Source of the DNA: JAGDXZ01 sp049966915
GTDB lineage: Archaea > Micrarchaeota > Micrarchaeia > Micrarchaeales > CABMGC01
Assembly: GCA_049966915.1 (NCBI GenBank)
Contig: JBMFTS010000011.1
Span: 1-15,914, forward strand
Reading direction: 5' to 3'
DNA length: 15,914 bases
A program made the translations under genes and the position numbers. The notes below the pieces were generated by a model, which worked only from the letters and a program-made list of their open reading frames with translations, had not been told where the DNA came from and searched no databases. Below, in pieces: positions 7,128 through 14,059 of the stretch (positions within the stretch are counted from its first letter, which is position 1; each line of letters begins with the position of its first letter).

Positions 7128-8645
7128 ATGGACGCAATTGCTAAGGGCATAATCGTCTTTGCCTTGGCGGTGCTGCTTGTCACTGTCAGCGCCTATTTTG
7201 TGGAGCCGCTGGAAATACAGGACACAAATCCGGCAACTTATGCAGTAGTGCCCCTGCTCATGCTGCCGCTGTTCTCGCTGTTTTTTTACAAGGAGCGCAG
7301 GAACTTGCAGGCCAGGCCCGAAAAAAGAGACCTTCTAATTGCTTCTGGCTTATTCGCAGTGTTTATTCTTGCGCTTTTGGCGCTCAGGTTTTGGCTTTCC
7401 TTCGAGTTCATAAGCTTTGGCGCTTATTTTCTCATATTTCCGATAGCGATAGCGTCTTTTGCTGCTGCGATATTCGGCGCAAGGAACGTTGGCAAGTTCA
7501 AGCCGCTGCTTGTTTATACCGTGTTTGCCTCGCCGGCAGTGCTGTGGCCTCTGCTAGAGCTTGACCCAATGCTTGCAAAAGCAAACACGTTGCTCATATT
7601 CGCCCTTTTGAAGCCGCTCGTGCAGCATGCCTATTACATTGCTCCAATAACAATAGGCACCGCAAGCTCGCTCATAGGCATAGGGCAAACCTGCGTAAGC
7701 ATAGGCGTGTTCATAGCAGCAGCGTTTTTCCTCCTGCCGCTCGCGTATCTTTACGATGGCAAGCTTGCAAAAAAAGCGGCGTGGGTTGCCTCTGGCATAG
7801 GTCTTCTGCTCTTGCTTAATTTCCTGAGAATGTTTTCCATAACATATGTGTGGCTCGCTTACGGGCCTAGTAAAGAGCTCTTATTTGTGCACGAGTTCAT
7901 AGGCAGCATACTCTTTTATGCAGACATAGTAATCATGCTGCTTGTTGCAGGCGCGTTCGGGCTCGGCTTTGCAAAAAGGGCAAAGCGAAAGGCGCGCACG
8001 CAAAGGCAGAAGCCTGACAAGATGCAGCTTGAAGCATACGCACTTGCCGTTGCGTTTGCGGTCTTCTACCTGCTAATGACGCTCAACTATTCTACTGCAT
8101 TTAACATACAGCCAACGGCGCTCGCCAATGCAAGACCTTTCAACGCACAAAACGCAACAGGCATCGCAAGAGCGATAAGCCAGGTGCTTACGCAGCGTGG
8201 CTTCAAGAGCATATATTTGACAATGTCATACGGCACAAGCATAATTGCGTGGAACAACACCATAAATTCCTCCAACCCGCTGCTGCTTTATATTACGAGG
8301 CCCGGGCTTGGAACTACAGCAGGCATACTGAAAAACAACACGCTAAAAGCGTGGTTCTATTTTCTTGACAGAAACGGCACGCGCTCTGAAATTTTCGACA
8401 TAATCTCGAACAATACGGAATTTTTCGTTTACGTTACGCGCGTGGCGCTCACAACAGGCAATTCCTCGGCAGAAACTGCAAACGCCTATGTAATAGAACC
8501 GAGCTACGCTGTTTCAAAGGAATCCTGCAGCTCATACGCCGGCATTTACACCTATGCATACAACCTCTTCAATCCCGCATTCTACAACGGCACAGAGAGG
8601 CAGAAGCTCGTAAGCGCGTATTGCATAGCGCAAAAAATAATGTGA
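7128..8645 (+). CDS. exosortase/archaeosortase-like membrane protein with large C-terminal outer domain
   Basis: The first 280 residues are a multi-helix membrane domain with the three conserved residues of exosortases and archaeosortases in the right order and spacing: C189 (GQTCVSIG), R234 in NFLR (231-234) and H255 in HEFIG (255-259). Family members are membrane transpeptidases that cut a C-terminal sorting signal and attach the protein to a lipid. A basic cytoplasmic stretch (about 282-298, rich in K and R) is followed by one more helix (about 302-320) and a roughly 185-residue C-terminal domain. That domain has nine N-x-S/T sequons (residues 320, 342, 376, 380, 403, 416, 428, 445, 487) and two cysteines (467, 499), so it should lie outside the cell and be glycosylated. 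I do not recognise the fold of this domain. A GAAGG sequence is just upstream of the ATG. The Nudix-UDG gene begins 4 bases after the stop. Confidence 0.8.
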   Translation: MDAIAKGIIVFALAVLLVTVSAYFVEPLEIQDTNPATYAVVPLLMLPLFSLFFYKERRNLQARPEKRDLLIASGLFAVFILALLALRFWLSFEFISFGAYFLIFPIAIASFAAAIFGARNVGKFKPLLVYTVFASPAVLWPLLELDPMLAKANTLLIFALLKPLVQHAYYIAPITIGTASSLIGIGQTCVSIGVFIAAAFFLLPLAYLYDGKLAKKAAWVASGIGLLLLLNFLRMFSITYVWLAYGPSKELLFVHEFIGSILFYADIVIMLLVAGAFGLGFAKRAKRKARTQRQKPDKMQLEAYALAVAFAVFYLLMTLNYSTAFNIQPTALANARPFNAQNATGIARAISQVLTQRGFKSIYLTMSYGTSIIAWNNTINSSNPLLLYITRPGLGTTAGILKNNTLKAWFYFLDRNGTRSEIFDIISNNTEFFVYVTRVALTTGNSSAETANAYVIEPSYAVSKESCSSYAGIYTYAYNLFNPAFYNGTERQKLVSAYCIAQKIM

Positions 8646-8649
8646 TGCA

Positions 8650-9618
8650 ATGCCGCTGCGGTTTGAGTACTCTGCTGGCGCATTTGTTTACACAATTGAA
8701 AACGGCAAACTTTTGTTTCTCGTGCTTAAAAGGGAAAAAGACCACGACATACCAAAAGGGCACATAGAGAAGGGCGAAAGCGCCATAGAGGCGGCGAAGA
8801 GAGAGGTGAAGGAGGAAACGGGCCTTGAGCCGGAGTTCCTTCCGTATTTTTCGCTTACCACCAAATACTTCTTTTACGATGGCAAGACAAAGGTGCTCAA
8901 AACAGTCAAATTTTTCATAGCAAAATCCGTAACGAGCAAAGTGACTATATCTAGCGAGCACACGGGCTATTCCTGGCTAAGCTATGACGAAGCAATGAAA
9001 ACTGTAGAGTACAAAGACCTAAAGGAAGCATTGCCAGAGGTGAAGGACTACATAATGCGCTACGAAGAGGTATTGAAAACAAATAACGAGTATTCAAAAC
9101 TTCCAAATAAAACCGCGCGCTGGGGCCTTAGCAAAACGTTCGTGCCTGGCGAAGGACCGCTCAATGCCGAGATTATGATACTTGGCCAAGCGCCCGGCGT
9201 GCAGGAAGACAGGCAGCGCAGGCCTTTCGTAGGAAGAAGCGGGCAGTTGCTTACAGAACTCCTAAGCCAAGCAGGCATAAAAAGGGAAAAAGCGTACATA
9301 ACAAGCGTTGTGGGTTTCTATCCGCCAAATAACCGCGCACCTACAGACGAAGAAATAAGGCAGTGCATGCCTTTCCTTGAAAAGCTCATTAAGACAATAA
9401 AGCCGAAGCACATTTTGCTGCTGGGCAGCATAGCAAGCAAGGCACTGCTTGGCTCTGGCAGCGTAAGCGCCATGCACGGCAAGACATTCAGAAAAGGCAG
9501 CATAGATTACTTTGTGACTTTCCATCCTGCGGCAGCACTCAGGTTCAAGAGCATAAAAGCGCTCATGGAAACTGACTTGAAGAATTTTGCATCGCTCGCG
9601 CTTGCAAACAAAACATAA
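8650..9618 (+). CDS. Nudix hydrolase fused to family 4-like uracil-DNA glycosylase
   Basis: One uninterrupted 322-residue frame holds two domains. The N-terminal half (about 5-140) is a Nudix hydrolase with a full Nudix box: G37, E43, then R51-E-V-K-E-E-T-G58. Its similarity looks closest to the Ap4A-hydrolase-like group. The C-terminal half (about 150-318) is a family 4-type uracil-DNA glycosylase: GEGPLNAEIMILGQAPG (167-183), EDRQRRPFVGRSGQLL (186-201), FYPPNNRAPT and FHPAAALR (291-298). Family 4 enzymes normally hold a 4Fe-4S cluster through four cysteines. Here only C239 (RQCMPFL) remains and it is the sole cysteine of the protein; the CxxC before GEGP is absent and the KCRPP cysteine is F223. 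Motif 1 reads GQAPG instead of the common GEAPG. Role is inferred as repair or nucleotide-pool cleaning. Cotranscription with the upstream gene is likely (4-base gap). Confidence 0.88.
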   Translation: MPLRFEYSAGAFVYTIENGKLLFLVLKREKDHDIPKGHIEKGESAIEAAKREVKEETGLEPEFLPYFSLTTKYFFYDGKTKVLKTVKFFIAKSVTSKVTISSEHTGYSWLSYDEAMKTVEYKDLKEALPEVKDYIMRYEEVLKTNNEYSKLPNKTARWGLSKTFVPGEGPLNAEIMILGQAPGVQEDRQRRPFVGRSGQLLTELLSQAGIKREKAYITSVVGFYPPNNRAPTDEEIRQCMPFLEKLIKTIKPKHILLLGSIASKALLGSGSVSAMHGKTFRKGSIDYFVTFHPAAALRFKSIKALMETDLKNFASLALANKT

Positions 9619-9659
9619 AAATAGATTGATGCAATAATGTATTTCATAAGCATGGCGCT

Positions 9660-9734
9660 GGGCCCGTAGCTTAGCTTGGTTGGAGCGCCCGACTGATAAT
9701 CGGGAGGTCCGGAGTTCAAATCTCCGCGAGCCCA
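9660..9734 (+). tRNA. tRNA-Ile(GAT)
   Basis: The anticodon stem is CCCGA/TCGGG around loop CTGATAA, giving anticodon GAT (isoleucine). The T stem is CGGAG/CTCCG around TTCAAAT, and the discriminator is A. The acceptor GGGCCCG pairs with CGAGCCC except for a C5-A68 mismatch (9664 and 9729). No CCA is encoded. A T-rich run follows directly at 9735-9747. Confidence 0.93.
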
Positions 9735-9747
9735 TTTTTGTATTTTT
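9735..9747 (+). terminator. T-rich terminator after tRNA-Ile
   Basis: TTTTTGTATTTTT follows the tRNA end without any gap. Oligo-T tracts on the coding strand are the usual archaeal intrinsic terminator. The NRAMP gene starts 20 bases beyond. Confidence 0.55.
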
Positions 9748-9767
9748 ACTGCACGAGCCAAGAGCAT

Positions 9768-10958
9768 ATGGCCAAATTAAGAAGGATTTTAAGAATATTC
9801 GGACCTGCTTGGCTAGTTATGCTTGCAGACATGGACGCAATAAGCATAATAGGCGCTGCACAGACTGGCGCACTGTTTGCATACGGGTTCGTCTGGCTGA
9901 TGCTTGTACTTGCTATACCCCTATACATAGTCCAGGAAGTTTCAGGCAGGATAGGCGCCGTGACAAGAAAAGGGCTTGGAGAAGTGATAAGAAACAACTA
10001 CAGCAAGCGCGCAGCGATACTTATGTCTCTGCCAATGGTGCTAAGCGACGTCATTACATACATTGCCGAATACGTCGGCATAGCCGTAGGCCTTAGCATC
10101 ATGGGGATTCCTGTTTATGTCGGAATACCGCTTGCCTATATGGTGTACATTTATACAATAAACAGGAAGAGCTACAACTATGTCGAAAATATACTCGTGG
10201 GAGTTTCTGGCATGCTCATAGCAGGCTTGCTCATCACGCTCTTTCTGCGTGGTATAAAGCCATATCCTATAGTATATTTCTCGCCGACGCCGGCTTACTT
10301 GTTCCTGCTAGCGGCAACAATAGGCGCAGTGATCATGCCCTTCATGCTTTTCTTCCAGTCTTCCGCAACAGCCGCAAAGCTCGAGGAGCAGCACGAAAAA
10401 GCGCCGATGCGCAGCGTAATCAAAGAGATAAAGGAAAACACGCTCATAGGCGCGGTAGTGACAGAGGTGCTGATGGTGGTAGTTGAGATGACTTTCACCG
10501 GAATAAGCGGGGCAGCCAGAAGCTCTGCGTTCGCCTCAGCACAGCAGCTGTCTAAGGTCATGACACCTTTTGCGGGCCAATATTCGCCCTACGTGTTTGG
10601 CATAGGGCTAATAGGCGCAGGATTCCTTGCACTTACTGTAATAGCGCTGGGAAGCGCGTGGGGCATAGCTGAAGCGCTTGACATAAAAAGAAAAAATTGG
10701 ATTTATGTGCTCGAGAGCCTGCCGGCTGCTGCAATTGCTATGCTCATTCCTGCGGCGCTCCTCATAAACGTGGTTCTGGACATGCTTGTAATTTTTGTGC
10801 TTGTCCTTATTGGGCCGATAACAGTGCTTGGCATGATAGGCAAGAACAAAAAGATAATGGGCGCATACGCGCTAACTGGCAGGGAAGAACTGGTTTACTG
10901 GCTCACAATCTTGTTCGTAATTGCAGTAGCGATGGTTGCCGCTGTGGCTTCGCTTTAG
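9768..10958 (+). CDS. NRAMP-family divalent metal transporter (COG1914-like)
   Basis: The 396-residue protein is almost wholly hydrophobic with about eleven membrane helices, as in NRAMP-type proton-coupled Mn/Fe importers. The first helix reads FGPAWLVMLADMDAISIIGAAQTGA, where D23-A-I-S26 takes the place of the DPGN metal motif. The sixth helix holds M190-P191-F192-M193 (ATIGAVIMPFMLFFQSS) where classic members have MPH. The metal-binding D and M are kept and N and H are lost, so specificity may differ from Mn/Fe. The ATG at 9768 is the first good start; an upstream TTG at 9738 lies in the tRNA terminator. The gene stands alone between tRNA-Ile and the convergent rio1 gene (12 bases apart). 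Confidence 0.85.
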   Translation: MAKLRRILRIFGPAWLVMLADMDAISIIGAAQTGALFAYGFVWLMLVLAIPLYIVQEVSGRIGAVTRKGLGEVIRNNYSKRAAILMSLPMVLSDVITYIAEYVGIAVGLSIMGIPVYVGIPLAYMVYIYTINRKSYNYVENILVGVSGMLIAGLLITLFLRGIKPYPIVYFSPTPAYLFLLAATIGAVIMPFMLFFQSSATAAKLEEQHEKAPMRSVIKEIKENTLIGAVVTEVLMVVVEMTFTGISGAARSSAFASAQQLSKVMTPFAGQYSPYVFGIGLIGAGFLALTVIALGSAWGIAEALDIKRKNWIYVLESLPAAAIAMLIPAALLINVVLDMLVIFVLVLIGPITVLGMIGKNKKIMGAYALTGREELVYWLTILFVIAVAMVAAVASL

Positions 10959-10970
10959 CAAGCGCGCAAG

Positions 10971-11732
10971 TCATTGTTTGGTCACTTTGGCAAGCACCGC
11001 CCTCTCGTCGGCTTCTATGCCATATTTCTTATTGAAGAATGCGAGCACGTTGTGCAGGTCTCTCTCGAGGAAAATTGCCGAGCTCGGATGCTCGACTACT
11101 ACTGCCTGGCCGAAGTCTATTAGATAAGGCACGCCTTTCCGCACAAGCACGTTATACTCGCTCAAGTCAGAGTGCACCAAGCCCGCTTTGTAAAGGAGCA
11201 TTGCCTGCTCGATGATCTCATTCATGGTCTTTTCGGGGTTTGCGAGCTCGGCGTTCCTGAGCTGCGGAGCAGGCACGCCATTATCGCCTATAAACTCCAT
11301 TGCAAGCACATTGCCGCTAAACGCGTATGGCTTCGGCGCGTTTACTCCTGCTTCTTGCGCTATCTCAAGGTTGCCGAATTCCTTTTTGCACCACACATCA
11401 ACAACGGAGTGCATGTCGCGCTTGACACTGCCAAACCTCGGATCTCCTATGACATAATCCAGCCTGTTCCTGAAGCTCGATGTTTCAATCCTGTATATCT
11501 TCAGCACTACGACGTCTCCTGCCACGTTCTTTCCCGGCTCTGCTAAATATACGTCTGACTCCTTGCCAGTTGCTATCTTGAAATGAAACTGCGAAATTAT
11601 GCCAAGACCGAAAAGCTTGCCGACTTTTTGCATGGTTCTTGTGTCAAGCATTCCTTCTTCTATCTTGAGCCTCTCCTTCAACCTGTAATCTTCCTTGCTT
11701 GGCTCCTTCTTCTTGCTTCTTCTCAAAGCCAT
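10971..11732 (-). CDS. rio1: RIO1-type serine protein kinase
   Basis: RIO1 is an atypical kinase/ATPase of small ribosomal subunit maturation, present in nearly all archaea. The 253-residue product has a basic N-terminus (RRSKKK), the RIO nucleotide loop ATGKESDVY (54-62), the ATP-anchoring K78 in VVLKIY, the flexible loop region with MHSVVDVWCKKEF, the catalytic HSDLSEYNVL (187-196, D189 and N194) and the metal-binding LIDFGQAVVVEHP (204-216, D206). Length is normal. The ATG at 11732 lies about 28 bases from the TATA-like TATTTAATA centred near 11760, so the message is probably leaderless. Upstream in-frame extension to 11843 would run into the nuclease gene and is rejected. It converges on the NRAMP gene and diverges from the nuclease gene. 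Confidence 0.95.
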   Translation of the reverse strand: MALRRSKKKEPSKEDYRLKERLKIEEGMLDTRTMQKVGKLFGLGIISQFHFKIATGKESDVYLAEPGKNVAGDVVVLKIYRIETSSFRNRLDYVIGDPRFGSVKRDMHSVVDVWCKKEFGNLEIAQEAGVNAPKPYAFSGNVLAMEFIGDNGVPAPQLRNAELANPEKTMNEIIEQAMLLYKAGLVHSDLSEYNVLVRKGVPYLIDFGQAVVVEHPSSAIFLERDLHNVLAFFNKKYGIEADERAVLAKVTKQ

Positions 11733-11753
11733 AAGCCTATTATTTCTGCGTTG

Positions 11754-11766
11754 CTTATTAAATATG
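11754..11766 (-). promoter_or_regulatory. TATA box of rio1
   Basis: On the minus strand this reads CATATTTAATAAG. Its centre is about 28 bases before the rio1 ATG at 11732, fitting leaderless transcription. It covers the first possible ATG (11764) of the divergent nuclease gene, so the two transcripts may interfere. Confidence 0.5.
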
Positions 11767-11772
11767 CTTTCA

Positions 11773-12414
11773 ATGACAAAAGTTCTTGTAGACAACAGGG
11801 AACGCAACCTTGACCTTCTTGAAAGGCTCTCGGACATGGGCATAGAGCTTGAATTCGCGCAGCTGCCGGTGGGCGATTATATAGTGTCAGACAGAATCTG
11901 CGTGGAGCGCAAGGCCATGCGCGATTTTTCAAGCTCCATAATCAACTCCAGGCTTTTCGACCAGCTTGAAAGATTGCGATCGAGCTTTGCAAAGCCCGTG
12001 CTAATAGTGGAAGGCGACGACTCGGAATTCGCGCTAAGCCAGAACGTCTTGCTTGGCGCAATAGTAAGCGCCTATGTGGATTACGGGGTAATGGTAATAA
12101 GGTCTGCGGGGCCCGAACAGACTGCAGAAATACTGGCAAAGATGGCAGAGCACGAGCAGAAGCAAAAGGATCGCGAGCCGATGCGCGTAGGCATAAAACG
12201 CGCGTACACAATTTCTGAATGGCAGATCCTGATGCTCAGCTCTTTGCCAGGCATAGGCCAAAAGCTGGCGCACTCGCTAATTAAAAATTTCAAAAGCGTG
12301 CGCAGCGTTGCAAGCGCGAGCGTTGACGAGCTTATGAAGGTAGAGAAGATAGGCAGGAAAAAGGCGGAGCTAGTGCACCGCGTCATGAACGAGGAATTCG
12401 ACGAGCAGAATTAG
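11773..12414 (+). CDS. XPF/ERCC4-type structure-specific nuclease, short form
   Basis: The 213-residue protein has the ERCC4 nuclease domain followed by a tandem helix-hairpin-helix. Active-site residues are visible: DNRE (7-10), GD (34-35), and ERKAMRD (45-51), the GDX(n)ERKX3D signature. The helix-hairpin-helix region (about 155-208) shows LPGIGQKLAHSLIKNF and KIGRKKAELV. It lacks the helicase part of Hef, as in crenarchaeal XPF, and no PCNA-binding motif is apparent at its C-terminus (EFDEQN). The role is cleavage of forked, flap or nicked-junction DNA in repair and replication restart, as a dimer by family knowledge. ATG codons at 11764 and 11773 are both possible; MTKVLVDNRE from 11773 fits the family start best. 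It ends 1 base before the convergent DUF373 gene. Confidence 0.92.
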   Translation: MTKVLVDNRERNLDLLERLSDMGIELEFAQLPVGDYIVSDRICVERKAMRDFSSSIINSRLFDQLERLRSSFAKPVLIVEGDDSEFALSQNVLLGAIVSAYVDYGVMVIRSAGPEQTAEILAKMAEHEQKQKDREPMRVGIKRAYTISEWQILMLSSLPGIGQKLAHSLIKNFKSVRSVASASVDELMKVEKIGRKKAELVHRVMNEEFDEQN

Positions 12415-12415
12415 T

Positions 12416-13660
12416 TCAGCTTATTACAACCCTGTCCGATATTTCCACTATGCGGTCAACGCTGTAGCGTATTGGATTGCCGAACGGCGTATCGACAATT
12501 ATGTTGCCATTCTTTGCGTCTACCTTTGCCACCTTGCCTATGAGCGTGCCAAGCTCGTTTATGACTGTCTTGCTGTTCAGGCTTCTTCTTTTCAAAACCC
12601 TCTTCTTTAGCCACAAAGCCGTGTCGTTTATTATTATGCCCATTGCTATTGCAAGCACGGTAAACACTATAAACTGGCCGAAATACAATTGACCTATGAT
12701 CCACGCGTCAAAAGCATATATGAGCACCCAGATGATTATTGCAGAGCCCGCATAAACCCCGTATTTGTAGCTCCTGAACAAATATCTCCTGCTCCTCACA
12801 TCAACCACGCGGCCTACAAGATACAACAAAAGCACAAGGGGCATAAGCAGCAGAAAGCCTTCTATTGCGTAAGCGAACGCGAGCGCGCCGCTGGCGCCGT
12901 TGCCGAGTTCGTACACGTAGCTGCCCGCGGCAACGAACAGGCTTGCAAAAAAGAACACGAGCGAACTGAGATAGAAAACGAAGCTCATGCGCTCCACGCT
13001 GAAGCCGAAGCCCCTGAACGATTCCAGAATAGACTCCTCCAGGCCGAAGCCCTTGACAAGCAAGTATATGCCGATTATCGCAACGGGAAGCTGCCAGCCG
13101 AGATTGAGCGCGTAGCTTATTGCAAACAGCAGAAAGATTATCGCAGGTATGCCGAACACTATCCTCGCATAGTGCGGCTCCTCGAGCTTCTTGAGCAGGG
13201 TAACATAAGTGTTTTCCAAATTCTCGCTCTGCTTTACTGTAACAGTGACTACGCTGTTTATCTTCAGCCTCGATTCTACTATGGGCAATGCCCTCTCATC
13301 ACTCGCCCCGTCGCTCACGAATATACAGGCATCTGGCTTGTACTGTGAAATCACCTGCTCGAGCTGCCTTGCGAGCTCCCTGTCTGCGGCATAGCCGAGG
13401 CTCTCTGCTCCGGTTATTGTTGCTATGCTTACTGCATAGCCTTCTTCTTTGAGCTCGTCGTATGTCTTCACCGCCTTGAACATTGTGTTGGCGTCGGTAT
13501 CCTCTGGATCTGCTAGCGCAAGCTGCGTCGCCCCGTTGAGCACCTGCACCCTGCCAACAAGCGGCCCGTTTATCTTCGTCTTGACATAAAGGTCGTTGTC
13601 TATGTCGACTACAAGAACAAGAAGCCTTTCGCCTTTCTCAATATTGCTACGCTCCGGCAT
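12416..13660 (-). CDS. DUF373 family membrane protein with C-terminal beta domain
   Basis: The N-terminal soluble part (about 10-160) has the DUF373 (COG2237) marks: LVLVVDIDND, ALADPEDTDANTMF (48-61), VSDGASDERALPIVES (115-130) and KINSVVTVTVKQSENLE. About six or seven membrane helices follow (about 165-350). After a basic segment (KKRVLKRR) a short C-terminal piece, about residues 372-410, reads like a small beta barrel such as the middle domain of MscS-type channels (LIGKVAKVDAKNGNIIVDTPF). The family is archaeal and its function is unknown. The aspartate-rich motifs suggest a nucleotide- or metal-binding soluble head; that is inference. The start is ATG 13660 or the GTG at 13669, both within 15 bases of the transcript start predicted from the TATA box at 13695-13704. 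Confidence 0.88.
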   Translation of the reverse strand: MPERSNIEKGERLLVLVVDIDNDLYVKTKINGPLVGRVQVLNGATQLALADPEDTDANTMFKAVKTYDELKEEGYAVSIATITGAESLGYAADRELARQLEQVISQYKPDACIFVSDGASDERALPIVESRLKINSVVTVTVKQSENLENTYVTLLKKLEEPHYARIVFGIPAIIFLLFAISYALNLGWQLPVAIIGIYLLVKGFGLEESILESFRGFGFSVERMSFVFYLSSLVFFFASLFVAAGSYVYELGNGASGALAFAYAIEGFLLLMPLVLLLYLVGRVVDVRSRRYLFRSYKYGVYAGSAIIIWVLIYAFDAWIIGQLYFGQFIVFTVLAIAMGIIINDTALWLKKRVLKRRSLNSKTVINELGTLIGKVAKVDAKNGNIIVDTPFGNPIRYSVDRIVEISDRVVIS

Positions 13661-13694
13661 ACGCTTCACAATAATATCCGCAAGGAAGGTTTAA

Positions 13695-13704
13695 ATTTAT
13701 ATAC
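13695..13704 (-). promoter_or_regulatory. TATA box of the DUF373 gene
   Basis: On the minus strand this reads GTATATAAAT. Transcription should begin near 13674, 5 to 14 bases before the candidate starts. It lies in the 51 bases between the AT-hook protein stop and the DUF373 start, so the DUF373 gene can be transcribed on its own. Confidence 0.55.
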
Positions 13705-13711
13705 ACGAAAC

Positions 13712-14020
13712 CTACTTCCTATTGCGAGGCTTTTTTGGTCTGCCGCGCCTTCCCTTGTTGAGCAGAATCCATTCTAGGCTGTCATAATGATACAGAAGCA
13801 CCAGAATAAGCAAAAGAAGCAGTGTTATCGCAACCTCTGCCATGAGGCTGATGGTGAGCCACAAGTCCATTATTCTTATACTGCTCGTCGAGCTCCTCAG
13901 CAAAAGCAGATTCACTATAACAACTGCTATGTCCGAGAATAGGGAAAAATAGGCTAACATGTCAAGTATCTTTTTAACGCGGTGTATGTGAAAAAGCCTG
14001 TTGTAGAGAAGCATAGGCAT
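13712..14020 (-). CDS. small two-helix membrane protein with AT-hook-like basic tail
   Basis: The 102-residue protein matches no family I recognise. It has a short basic N-terminus (YNRLFHIHRVKK), two hydrophobic helices (about 22-41 and 53-78) joined by a short polar loop (RSSTSSIRIMD), and a strongly basic C-terminus with GRRGRPKKP (90-98), which fits the AT-hook minor-groove motif (RGRP core with basic flanks). By the positive-inside rule both ends face the cytoplasm, so the tail could reach DNA or RNA. ATG at 14020 or 14014 is possible; an AAATAAAA patch near 14039-14046 would give a start of transcription near 14015, which favours 14014. It sits upstream of the DUF373 gene on the same strand and just downstream of tRNA-Met. 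Coding status rests on a clean frame and a sensible protein layout. Confidence 0.65.
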   Translation of the reverse strand: MPMLLYNRLFHIHRVKKILDMLAYFSLFSDIAVVIVNLLLLRSSTSSIRIMDLWLTISLMAEVAITLLLLLILVLLYHYDSLEWILLNKGRRGRPKKPRNRK

Positions 14021-14059
14021 CAATTTGTTGCAAATGTTTTATTTGCTTTTTGTGCAGTT

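Noticed and set aside
12689..13348. 219-residue plus-strand open frame
   Set aside because: It is the antisense shadow of the DUF373 membrane segment; composition is odd (rich in Ala, Glu, His, Tyr) and no motif is seen.
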